A stretch of 51,957 bases of DNA from Prevotella sp. (GTDB taxonomy: Bacteria > Bacteroidota > Bacteroidia > Bacteroidales > Bacteroidaceae). The stretch's first letter is position 1. Each line of letters begins with the position of its first letter. Below, in pieces: positions 33,622 to 41,422 of this stretch. The translations under genes and the position numbers were made by a program. The notes under the pieces are model-generated. The model saw nothing but the letters and a program-made list of their open reading frames with translations, had not been told where the DNA came from and searched no databases. The stretch spans positions 1-51,957 of the forward strand of contig JAFZRU010000028.1 of assembly GCA_017619755.1 (NCBI GenBank), written 5' to 3'.

Positions 33622-35112
33622 CTACTTGAAATATTTACCCACAAAAGGAAGATTGCTCAAGGGGAAGTCGCGCCGTACGACGACGGCCATAAAGATGACG
33701 AGCAAAACCGTGTTGACCGTCAAGGCCGCCCAAACGGGCAGGAACTTGTTGGTAGCTGCGATGCCGGCAAAGAGCAACAAGGTGAGTATGGTATAAAAGG
33801 CGATGTCCTTGAGGGGGTATTTGACAGGAAAGTATTTCTGTCCCACCCAATAGGAGATGACCATCGACACGGCATAGGCGAAGAAGCCCGCCCAAGCACA
33901 CGCCATATAGCTGAAGCGCGGGATGAACACCACATCCACGATGACAAGCACCAATGCCCCGATGCCGGAGAAATAGGCGCCCCAGATGGTGCGGTTGGTG
34001 AGTTTGTACCAAAAAGATAGGTTGAAGAAGATGCCGAACATGATTTCGGCGGCCATCACGATGGGCACCACGCGCAGCCCTTCCCAATAGCTCTTGCCCA
34101 CAAGATAGCGCAGCAAGTCCATGTAGGCCATCACGGCGAGGAACGCCAGCAGGGTGAAGATGACGTAGTATTTCATGGCCATGGCATAGGTCTGCTTGTT
34201 GTCGCGCTCCCTCGACTCGTTGAAGACGAAAGGCTCGTAGGCGTAGCGGAACGCCTGTGTGATCATCACCATGATCATCGCTATCTTGATGCAGGCGCCA
34301 TAGATGCCTAATTGGGCGCGTGCCTCCTCTGTCGAACCGTCATAGAAATAGGGGAAGAGGATGTTGGAAGCGGCTTGGTTGAGTTGTCCGACCAATCCCA
34401 TGACGAGCAGCGGCCAGGTGTAGGTGAGCATGCGCCGACAAGTAGCCCAGTCGAAGCCGAACTTGATGCCGTGCAACTCCTTCCAAAGCAGCAGCAGGGT
34501 GACGACGCTGCAGAACATATTGATGTAGAACACCCACACCACCTCCAACTGGAAACCTTCTTCATAGATGCCGAAGGGGTTGAGTTTCAAGGCCGGAAGC
34601 ACAATGAGGTAGAGCAGGTTGAGCACAATATTGAAGATGATGTTGAGAATCTTGAGCGAGGCAAACTTCACCGGTTTGTGGACATAGCGCAGATAAGCGA
34701 AGGGGATGGCGGCGAAAGCGTCGATGGCAACAGTGACGAACATCACCCAAACATATTCCGGGTGGTCGCTGTAGCCCATGGCCGAAGCGATGGGGTCGAT
34801 GAACACCGAGATGAGCAGGGCGAACACCACCGAGGTGGCCAGCACCATGCAGAGCGTGGTGGCATACACCTTCTTAGGATTTTCGCCTTCCTTGCTCATG
34901 AAACGGAAGAAGGTGGTCTCCATTCCGTAGGTGAGCAGGATGATGAGCATCGAGACGTAGGCATAGACGTTGGTGATGATACCATACTGCCCGCCAGCAG
35001 CATTGAACTTCTGCGTCTGGATGGGCACGAGCCAATAGTTGATAAAGCGCGCCACGATGCTGCTCAAGCCATAGATGGCGGTGTCTTGCACTAATGATTT
35101 CAGTTTGGCCAT
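33622..35112 (-). CDS. Wzx-like oligosaccharide flippase family membrane protein
   Basis: A 496-residue protein of the MOP exporter superfamily with 12-14 hydrophobic helices. The N-terminus (LVQDTAIYGLSSIVARFINY) is characteristic of the polysaccharide biosynthesis/flippase family, and METTFFRFMSKE follows the second helix. It probably flips lipid-linked glycans across the inner membrane. Isolated copies outside capsule clusters are common in Bacteroidales. It lies 24 bp after the nucleotidyltransferase gene, so the two are probably co-transcribed. No glycosyltransferases are nearby, so the cargo is unknown. Confidence 0.85.
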   Translation of the reverse strand: MAKLKSLVQDTAIYGLSSIVARFINYWLVPIQTQKFNAAGGQYGIITNVYAYVSMLIILLTYGMETTFFRFMSKEGENPKKVYATTLCMVLATSVVFALLISVFIDPIASAMGYSDHPEYVWVMFVTVAIDAFAAIPFAYLRYVHKPVKFASLKILNIIFNIVLNLLYLIVLPALKLNPFGIYEEGFQLEVVWVFYINMFCSVVTLLLLWKELHGIKFGFDWATCRRMLTYTWPLLVMGLVGQLNQAASNILFPYFYDGSTEEARAQLGIYGACIKIAMIMVMITQAFRYAYEPFVFNESRERDNKQTYAMAMKYYVIFTLLAFLAVMAYMDLLRYLVGKSYWEGLRVVPIVMAAEIMFGIFFNLSFWYKLTNRTIWGAYFSGIGALVLVIVDVVFIPRFSYMACAWAGFFAYAVSMVISYWVGQKYFPVKYPLKDIAFYTILTLLLFAGIAATNKFLPVWAALTVNTVLLVIFMAVVVRRDFPLSNLPFVGKYFK

Positions 35113-35136
35113 AGTTGAAATGTTAGGATGAGTATG

Positions 35137-36240
35137 TCACTTGCGATGCTTTCCGAGCCATACCTTGGCAGCCATCTTCATCTTTCGGGGTAGGTCATGG
35201 AGGAGGATGGATTTGTTGAATTTTGGTGAAAGCTTATAGAATAAGACTTGTGATGAGAGGCGCACATAGGTCTTGTCGAAGAAATATTTCAACGTGCCCT
35301 TCTTGGCAAAATCGCGATTGTAACTACCCCAGTTGCCGTGTTGCCAAACCAATTCGAGAATTCTCTCCCCATTGCGACAGTCCTTTTCGTCAATCGTCAG
35401 GGGGAAGTCGTCAACTGGGAGTCCCAACTTGTCAATAAGAATGTGTCCGAAAGCGGCGAAAGCGCGCTTGAAATCATACTCTTCGAGGAGTTGGAGAAGC
35501 ATGCCACGGTCGATGCAGTCGCGACATCCGTGCAGCAGCACGGCCAAGTCGCACAGTTGCCGCAGGGCGACGCCTAACTTGATAAAGTGGTTGTAAAGAT
35601 GCAGGAATACGTAGAATACGTTAACAGTGGGTGTGAGCGTCGGCACGTCTTTCCCTTCCACCATCACCGGTTCATAGGGATATCGGTCAATGAGTTCCTC
35701 AAAGTTATGTTTGGTACGCTTGTCGGGGAAACTGAGAAGGTAGCGGTGCATCTCGAAATGTATGTTGTTGAGCTTGAATTCCAGATGCATACCGGGAGTG
35801 TTGGCATCCAAAACAAGCCCCCAGTGGCTGTTGATCAACTCCACGGCACGGCTGAAATCCTCACGGACAACGTAGAAGTCGATGTCACCCGGCACGCGGT
35901 GCGACGGCTTGGGGTAATAGGCTCCTACGGTCTGCCCTTTCACCACTGCGAAACGCACGCCGCTCGACGTAAACAAATCCGTCAGTTCTACCAGATAGGC
36001 GTTGATGCTCTTGTTCTTCTTCTCCAAAGCGTTCTGCACCTTCAACATGTGGATGACACACTTTTTCTGCAAGCCCATATTGTTGTTGCGCAAGCAGTCG
36101 GTCAACAACCCCAACACGCACTGCTTCTCTCCATCGGTCATCACTTCTTTGTACTCCCAAGGAGACATCTTGAAATGGTCGAGCTTCTCATCCCACAAGG
36201 CTGAGCGTAAAAGCGTGAAGATAAAGTCGCGTTTCGTCAT
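35137..36240 (-). CDS. Nucleotidyltransferase-fold family protein (NTP_transf_5-like)
   Basis: A 367-residue soluble protein. The segment FAVVKGQTVGAYYPKP followed by PGDIDFYV (Asp119 and Asp121) is the metal-binding motif of the DUF/PF14907 nucleotidyltransferase family. Helical regions with LHLYNHFIKLGVALRQLCDLAVLL follow. Members often lie in polysaccharide or natural-product loci; the substrate is unknown. Start 36240 (MTKRDFIF) is chosen because a promoter sits 27-57 bp upstream, and the in-frame upstream ATG at 36279 would fall within that promoter. It is the first gene of a likely three-gene leftward operon. Confidence 0.75.
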   Translation of the reverse strand: MTKRDFIFTLLRSALWDEKLDHFKMSPWEYKEVMTDGEKQCVLGLLTDCLRNNNMGLQKKCVIHMLKVQNALEKKNKSINAYLVELTDLFTSSGVRFAVVKGQTVGAYYPKPSHRVPGDIDFYVVREDFSRAVELINSHWGLVLDANTPGMHLEFKLNNIHFEMHRYLLSFPDKRTKHNFEELIDRYPYEPVMVEGKDVPTLTPTVNVFYVFLHLYNHFIKLGVALRQLCDLAVLLHGCRDCIDRGMLLQLLEEYDFKRAFAAFGHILIDKLGLPVDDFPLTIDEKDCRNGERILELVWQHGNWGSYNRDFAKKGTLKYFFDKTYVRLSSQVLFYKLSPKFNKSILLHDLPRKMKMAAKVWLGKHRK

Positions 36241-36266
36241 GTGATACTTGCAAATGTTTTCGGCTG

Positions 36267-36297
36267 CAAAATTAATCAAATCCCATCAGAAAACAAA
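36267..36297 (-). promoter_or_regulatory. Promoter of the nucleotidyltransferase/flippase operon
   Basis: The minus strand reads TTTG (36297-36294), 19 bp, TAATTTTG (36274-36267). Confidence 0.7.
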
Positions 36298-36380
36298 ATG
36301 CAGCACGGCAAGAAATGAGGAACAAGGATGCTTGAGGCGGAAGCAGGAGAATGAAAATGACCCACAGAGAGCAAACTGAC

Positions 36381-36415
36381 TGCATAATTATCCCGAAACA
36401 AGTGATATTTATGCA
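36381..36415. promoter_or_regulatory. Imperfect inverted repeat upstream of kor
   Basis: TGCATAATTATC pairs with GATATTTATGCA (11 of 12) around an 11-nt spacer. It lies about 48 bp upstream of the kor -33 box in the 318-bp divergent region. It could be an operator or a small hairpin; no known factor is assigned. Confidence 0.4.
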
Positions 36416-36462
36416 TCTTTTATGATTGTGTGCGTGAAAAATGATTTTTTATTCATAAAAAT

Positions 36463-36493
36463 TTTGTGTTTTCAATAATATTTCAGACCTTTG
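36463..36493 (+). promoter_or_regulatory. Promoter of korAB
   Basis: TTTG (36463-36466), 19-bp spacer, GACCTTTG (36486-36493), one base off TAnnTTTG. The leader is about 60 nt. Confidence 0.6.
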
Positions 36494-36558
36494 CAAAAAT
36501 TTTCAAGGGAAAGCCGCCAAAAGAAACTGCGGCGGCATAAAAAAATAGAGAAAAATTT

Positions 36559-38409
36559 ATGGCAGAAAAATTGGAAATCAAGGAATTGGACCACGTGGTG
36601 GTACGCTTCTCCGGCGATTCCGGCGACGGCATGCAGCTGGCCGGCAACATCTTCTCCACCATCTCGGCCACAGTGGGCAATGGCATCTCCACCTTCCCCG
36701 ACTACCCGGCCGACATCCGCGCACCGCAAGGCTCGCTCACCGGCGTATCCGGCTTTCAGGTGCACATCGGTCAAGGCAAGGTTTACACCCCTGGCGACCT
36801 CTGCGACGTACTGGTGGCCATGAACGCCGCCGCATTGAAGACACAATACAGATATGCCAAGCCACAGGCCACCATCATCATCGACACCGACAGCTTCGGC
36901 CCCTCCGACTTGAAGAAGGCCAACTTCCAAGGAGCGGACTACCTTGGCGAGATGGGCATCGACCCTGACCGCGTGGTGGCGTGCCCCATTACGAAGATGG
37001 TGAAGGACTGCCTTGAGGACAGTGGCATGGACAACAAGGCTGTCCTCAAGTGCCGCAACATGTTCGCCTTGGGCTTGGTATGCTGGCTCTTCAACCGCGA
37101 CCTGGACTTGGTGGGCAACTTCCTCCGCGAGAAATTCGCCAAGAAGCCCGCCATCGCCGAAAACAACATCAAGGTGGTGCAAGCTGGCTTCGACTACGGA
37201 CACAACGTTCATGCCTCCGTGCCGGCAACATACCGCATAGAGTCCAAATCCAAGGTGAAGGGCCGCTATATGGACATCACCGGCAACAAGGCCACCGCCT
37301 ACGGCCTCATTGCCGCTGCCGAGAAAGCCGGCCTGCGCCTCTACTTGGGAAGCTACCCCATCACCCCCGCCACCGACATCCTTCACGAACTGTCCAAGCA
37401 CAAGTCATGCGGCGTCATCACCGTTCAGTGCGAGGATGAGATTTCGGGATGCGCCAGCGCCGTGGGTGCAGCCTTCGCAGGAGCCTTGGCCGCCACCTCC
37501 ACTTCCGGACCCGGCATCTGCCTGAAATCAGAGGCGATGAACCTGGCCGTCATCGACGAACTGCCACTCGTGGTAATAGATGTGCAGCGCGGAGGCCCGT
37601 CCACCGGACTGCCCACGAAGAGCGAGCAGACCGACTTGCTGCAGGCCCTCTATGGTCGCAACGGCGAGTCGCCCATGCCGGTGATTGCCGCCAGCAGCCC
37701 CACCGCCTGCTTCGACGCCGTGTATGCCGCAGCGAAAATCGCCCTGGAGCACCTCACGCCCGTCATCCTGCTCACCGACGCCTTCGTGGCCAACGGCTCC
37801 GCAGCTTGGAAACTGCCCACCATGGACGAACTGCCCGACATACACCCCCACTACGTCACACCGGAGCAGAAGGGCAACTACACTCCATACGAGCGTGACC
37901 CGGAGAGCTTGGTGCGCTACTGGGCCATCCCCGGACAAGAGGGCTATACCCACATCATCGGCGGCTTGGAGAAGGACGGAACCACCGGAGCCATCTCCAC
38001 CAACCCGGAGAACCACGACAAGATGTGCCGCCTACGTGCACAAAAAGTGGCTCGAATCCCCGTGCCCGACCTCGAAGTGGCTGGCGACAAGGAAGACGCC
38101 GAGTTGCTCATCGTGGGCTTCGGAGGCACCTACGGACACCTGTACTCCGCGATGGAGGAACTGCGCGAAAAGGGCAAGAAAGTAGCCCTGGCACATTTCA
38201 CATACATCAACCCCCTGCCCGCCAACACGGCCGAGGTGCTATCCCGCTACCCCAAGGTGGTGGTGGCCGAGCAGAACTTAGGACAGTTGGCTGCATACCT
38301 GCGCTCCAAAGTCGATGGCTTCGTGCCATACCAGTTCAACCAAGTGAAAGGACAACCCTTCGTGGTGGCCGAGCTTGTCGAGGCCTTTGAGGAAATCATC
38401 AAGAAATAG
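36559..38409 (+). CDS. korA: 2-oxoacid:acceptor (2-oxoglutarate:ferredoxin) oxidoreductase, fused gamma-alpha subunit
   Basis: A 616-residue subunit with a gamma-type domain (about 10-190, FSGDSGDGMQLAGNIFS) fused to the alpha/pyrimidine domain (from about 220, YLGSYPITPATDILHEL, then SGPGICLKSEAMNLA). With KorB it would oxidatively decarboxylate 2-oxoglutarate (or a related 2-oxoacid) to acyl-CoA using ferredoxin, or run in the reductive direction in anaerobes. The gamma-alpha fusion is usual in Bacteroidetes. korB starts 16 bp later. Substrate choice is inferred from family and pairing. Confidence 0.92.
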   Translation: MAEKLEIKELDHVVVRFSGDSGDGMQLAGNIFSTISATVGNGISTFPDYPADIRAPQGSLTGVSGFQVHIGQGKVYTPGDLCDVLVAMNAAALKTQYRYAKPQATIIIDTDSFGPSDLKKANFQGADYLGEMGIDPDRVVACPITKMVKDCLEDSGMDNKAVLKCRNMFALGLVCWLFNRDLDLVGNFLREKFAKKPAIAENNIKVVQAGFDYGHNVHASVPATYRIESKSKVKGRYMDITGNKATAYGLIAAAEKAGLRLYLGSYPITPATDILHELSKHKSCGVITVQCEDEISGCASAVGAAFAGALAATSTSGPGICLKSEAMNLAVIDELPLVVIDVQRGGPSTGLPTKSEQTDLLQALYGRNGESPMPVIAASSPTACFDAVYAAAKIALEHLTPVILLTDAFVANGSAAWKLPTMDELPDIHPHYVTPEQKGNYTPYERDPESLVRYWAIPGQEGYTHIIGGLEKDGTTGAISTNPENHDKMCRLRAQKVARIPVPDLEVAGDKEDAELLIVGFGGTYGHLYSAMEELREKGKKVALAHFTYINPLPANTAEVLSRYPKVVVAEQNLGQLAAYLRSKVDGFVPYQFNQVKGQPFVVAELVEAFEEIIKK

Positions 38410-38410
38410 G

Positions 38411-38420
38411 AAAAAGGAGA
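38411..38420 (+). promoter_or_regulatory. Shine-Dalgarno-like site before korB
   Basis: The purine run AAAAAGGAGA lies 5 nt before the korB ATG (38426). It decides the start over an in-frame upstream ATG at 38375 inside korA. Such strong sites are rare in this window. Confidence 0.5.
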
Positions 38421-38425
38421 CAACC

Positions 38426-39433
38426 ATGAGCGAATATCAAGCACAAGACTATAAGAAAGGACAACCACGGTGGTGTCCTGGATGCGGTGACCATTTCTTC
38501 CTCGCATCATTACACAAAGCCATGGCGGAGGTCGGCGTGGCCCCCCACGACATGGCAGTCATCTCAGGCATCGGCTGCAGCAGCCGTCTGCCCTATTACG
38601 TGAGCACCTACGCCATGCAGACCATCCACGGCAGGGCGGCCTCCATCGCCACTGGAGCCAAGGTGGCCAACCCCGCCCTCACGGTCTGGCAAGTCAGCGG
38701 CGACGGTGACGGCCTGGCCATCGGCGGCAACCATTTCATTCATGCCATGCGTCGAAACATCGACATCAACATGATTCTCCTCAACAACCGCATCTACGGT
38801 CTCACCAAGGGACAGTACTCCCCCACCTCGCCACGAGGCTTCGTCTCCAAGTCGAGCCCCTACGGCACCGTGGAAGACCCCTTCCGCCCGGCGGAACTGT
38901 GCTTCGGCGCCCGAGGCAACTTCTTCGCACGGTCGGTGGCCACCGACAGCCCCGGCACCATTGACATACTCAAGGCCGCCTACCATCACAAGGGAGCAGC
39001 CGTATGTGAGATTTTGCAAAACTGCGTCATCTTCAACAACGGTGCCTACGACCCCATCTACAACAAGGAAGGCCGCAAGAAAAACGCCATTTACGTCAAG
39101 CACGGCGAGAAACTCGTCTTTGGTGAAAACGACGAGTACGGCCTCATGCAGGAGGGCTTCGGCCTCAAGGTGGTGAAAATCGGGGAGGACGGCGTCACCA
39201 TCGACGACATCCTCACTCACGACGCCCACTGCCAGGACAATACCCTGCAACTCAAACTCGCCATGATGGACAACGAGCACGGCTTCCCTGTGGCCCTCGG
39301 CGTCATACGCGACGTGGAGGCTCCCACCTACGACGCCTCCGTCCACGCTCAGATAGAGGAAGTTTCGGCCAAGAAGAAATACCACAATTTCATGGAACTT
39401 CTTGAAACCAATGACACCTGGGAGGTGAAGTAA
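38426..39433 (+). CDS. korB: 2-oxoacid:ferredoxin oxidoreductase, beta subunit
   Basis: A 335-residue thiamine-diphosphate-binding subunit. RWCPGCGDHFFL starts the cluster/TPP region, GIGCSSRLPYYV and the TPP signature SGDGDGLAIGGNH follow, then NRIYGLTKGQYSPTS. It partners with the fused subunit upstream. The start at 38426 follows a clear ribosome-binding site and gives the standard N-terminus (MSEYQAQDY). A perfect 16-bp terminator hairpin follows 60 bp downstream. Confidence 0.93.
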   Translation: MSEYQAQDYKKGQPRWCPGCGDHFFLASLHKAMAEVGVAPHDMAVISGIGCSSRLPYYVSTYAMQTIHGRAASIATGAKVANPALTVWQVSGDGDGLAIGGNHFIHAMRRNIDINMILLNNRIYGLTKGQYSPTSPRGFVSKSSPYGTVEDPFRPAELCFGARGNFFARSVATDSPGTIDILKAAYHHKGAAVCEILQNCVIFNNGAYDPIYNKEGRKKNAIYVKHGEKLVFGENDEYGLMQEGFGLKVVKIGEDGVTIDDILTHDAHCQDNTLQLKLAMMDNEHGFPVALGVIRDVEAPTYDASVHAQIEEVSAKKKYHNFMELLETNDTWEVK

Positions 39434-39493
39434 CTCCACCCTCTTTTTGCAAACCCTACCTTGCAAATGGGTTTTTGATGGCAAAAGAATGAC

Positions 39494-39529
39494 AAAAAGT
39501 TTGTGCAAATTGTTTTGCACAAACTTTTT
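39494..39529 (+). terminator. Intrinsic terminator after korAB
   Basis: A perfect 16-bp stem (AAAAAGTTTGTGCAAA with its complement) and a 4-nt loop, with a T-run forming the end of the stem and continuing past it. Confidence 0.9.
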
Positions 39530-39543
39530 TTGTGTGCAATGAC

Positions 39544-39574
39544 TTTGCCGTATCATCCTTTTTTGCTAATTTTG
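39544..39574 (+). promoter_or_regulatory. Promoter of pckA
   Basis: TTTG (39544-39547), 19-bp spacer, TAATTTTG (39567-39574). The leader is about 50 nt. Confidence 0.75.
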
Positions 39575-39630
39575 CGGTCGAAATTGAAAAGGTAAAAGAA
39601 TAAATCAATCCATTAAATATTTAAATTAAC

Positions 39631-41244
39631 ATGGCAAAGTTAGATTTGACAAAGTATGGCATCACTGGTTCCACCGTGATTGCTCACAACCCATCCTACG
39701 AGTACCTCTACGAGGAGGAAACCAAACCAGGCCTCACCGGCTTCGACAAAGGCCAGGATACTGAACTCAATGCTGTCAACGTGATGACCGGCATTTACAC
39801 CGGCCGCTCCCCAAAAGACAAATACATCGTCGATGACGAACAGAGCCACGACAAGGTGTGGTGGACTACTGAAGGCTACAAAAACGACAACAAGCCCATG
39901 AGCGAGGATGTATGGGCAAAGGTGAAGGAGATAGCCATCAAAGAGCTTTGCAACAAGGAGCTGTATGTGATGGACGCTTTCTGCGGTGCCAACGAGGCTA
40001 CACGCCTTCGCGTACGCTTCATCATGGAAGTGGCTTGGCAGGCTCATTTCATCAAGAACATGTTCATTCAGCCCACAGAGGAGGAATTGGAGAACTTCGA
40101 ACCCAACTTCGTCATCTACAATGCCTCGAAAGCCAAGGTGGAGAACTACAAGGAACTCGGCCTCAACTCCGAGACCTGCGTGGCCTTCAACACCACCACC
40201 CGCGAGCAATGCATCATCAACACATGGTATGGCGGCGAGATGAAGAAAGGCATGTTCTCCATGATGAACTACTTCCTCCCGCTCCAGGGCATCGCTTCCA
40301 TGCACTGCTCCGCCAACACCGACATGGAGGGAAAGAACACCGCCATCTTCTTCGGACTCTCCGGCACCGGAAAGACCACCCTCAGCACCGACCCGAAACG
40401 CCTCCTCATCGGCGACGACGAGCACGGATGGGACGACGAGGGCGTGTTCAACTTCGAGGGTGGCTGCTACGCCAAGGTCATCAACCTCGACAAGGAGAGC
40501 GAACCTGACATCTACAACGCCATTCGCCGCAACGCGCTCTTGGAGAACGTCACCGTGGACGAGAACGGCAAGATTGACTTCGCTGACAAGAGCGTCACGG
40601 AGAACACACGCGTAAGCTACCCCATCGACCACATCGAGAAAATCGCTGCCAAGGTCAACGGAAAGAGCGCAGGCCCCGAAGCCAGCAACGTCATCTTCCT
40701 TTCCGCCGACGCCTTCGGCGTGCTGCCTCCCGTGAGCATCCTCACCCCGGAGCAGACCAAGTACTATTTCCTCTCCGGCTTCACCGCCAAACTCGCCGGT
40801 ACTGAGCGCGGCATCACCGAGCCCACCCCCACCTTCTCCGCATGCTTCGGACAGGCATTCCTCGAGCTCCATCCCACCAAATATGCCGAGGAACTGGTGA
40901 AGAGAATGGAGAAGAGCGGCGCCAAGGCATACCTCGTCAACACGGGTTGGAACGGTACCGGTAAGCGCATCTCCATCCGCGACACCCGCGGCATCATCGA
41001 CGCCATCCTCGGAGGTGACATCCTCAGCGCACCCACCAAGAAAATCCCGTATTTCGACTTCGAGGTGCCAACAGCCCTTCCTGGAGTGGATCCCGCCATC
41101 CTCGACCCACGCGACACCTACTCAGATCCCGCCGTTTGGGAAGAGAAGGCCAAAGACCTCGCCAGCCGCTTCATCAAGAACTTCGTGAAGTATGAGGGCA
41201 ATGAGGCCGGAAAAGCTCTCGTGGCCGCCGGACCGAAACTCTAA
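39631..41244 (+). CDS. pckA: ATP-dependent phosphoenolpyruvate carboxykinase
   Basis: A 537-residue enzyme interconverting oxaloacetate + ATP and PEP + CO2. It has [25 protein letters not shown], the P-loop [11 protein letters not shown] (about 242-252), the metal-binding [12 protein letters not shown], and RISIRDTRG near the C-terminus. The length is normal for the ATP type. In succinate-producing anaerobes it typically works in the carboxylating direction, fixing CO2. It has its own promoter after the korAB terminator and is followed by its own terminator. Confidence 0.97.
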   Translation: MAKLDLTKYGITGSTVIAHNPSYEYLYEEETKPGLTGFDKGQDTELNAVNVMTGIYTGRSPKDKYIVDDEQSHDKVWWTTEGYKNDNKPMSEDVWAKVKEIAIKELCNKELYVMDAFCGANEATRLRVRFIMEVAWQAHFIKNMFIQPTEEELENFEPNFVIYNASKAKVENYKELGLNSETCVAFNTTTREQCIINTWYGGEMKKGMFSMMNYFLPLQGIASMHCSANTDMEGKNTAIFFGLSGTGKTTLSTDPKRLLIGDDEHGWDDEGVFNFEGGCYAKVINLDKESEPDIYNAIRRNALLENVTVDENGKIDFADKSVTENTRVSYPIDHIEKIAAKVNGKSAGPEASNVIFLSADAFGVLPPVSILTPEQTKYYFLSGFTAKLAGTERGITEPTPTFSACFGQAFLELHPTKYAEELVKRMEKSGAKAYLVNTGWNGTGKRISIRDTRGIIDAILGGDILSAPTKKIPYFDFEVPTALPGVDPAILDPRDTYSDPAVWEEKAKDLASRFIKNFVKYEGNEAGKALVAAGPKL

Positions 41245-41270
41245 TCGACACACATCACACATCGATATGA

Positions 41271-41304
41271 AAAGCCCCGACCTTTTGGCCGGGGCTTTTT
41301 TTAT
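41271..41304 (+). terminator. Intrinsic terminator after pckA
   Basis: A 9-bp stem AAAGCCCCG / CGGGGCTTT plus an inner CC/GG pair over TTTT, running into a T-tract. Confidence 0.9.
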
Positions 41305-41325
41305 GTAACAAAAAACCACTTTTCC

Positions 41326-41356
41326 TTGGACTTTCCAATTTTTTTACTTAGATTTG
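41326..41356 (+). promoter_or_regulatory. Promoter of the C10 protease gene
   Basis: TTG (41326-41328), 20-bp spacer, TAGATTTG (41349-41356). The leader is about 60 nt. Confidence 0.7.
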
Positions 41357-41422
41357 CAAACAATTACCTAAACACCAAAGAACAAGTTAAAATATTCACA
41401 CAAACCATCAACTACGAATACC

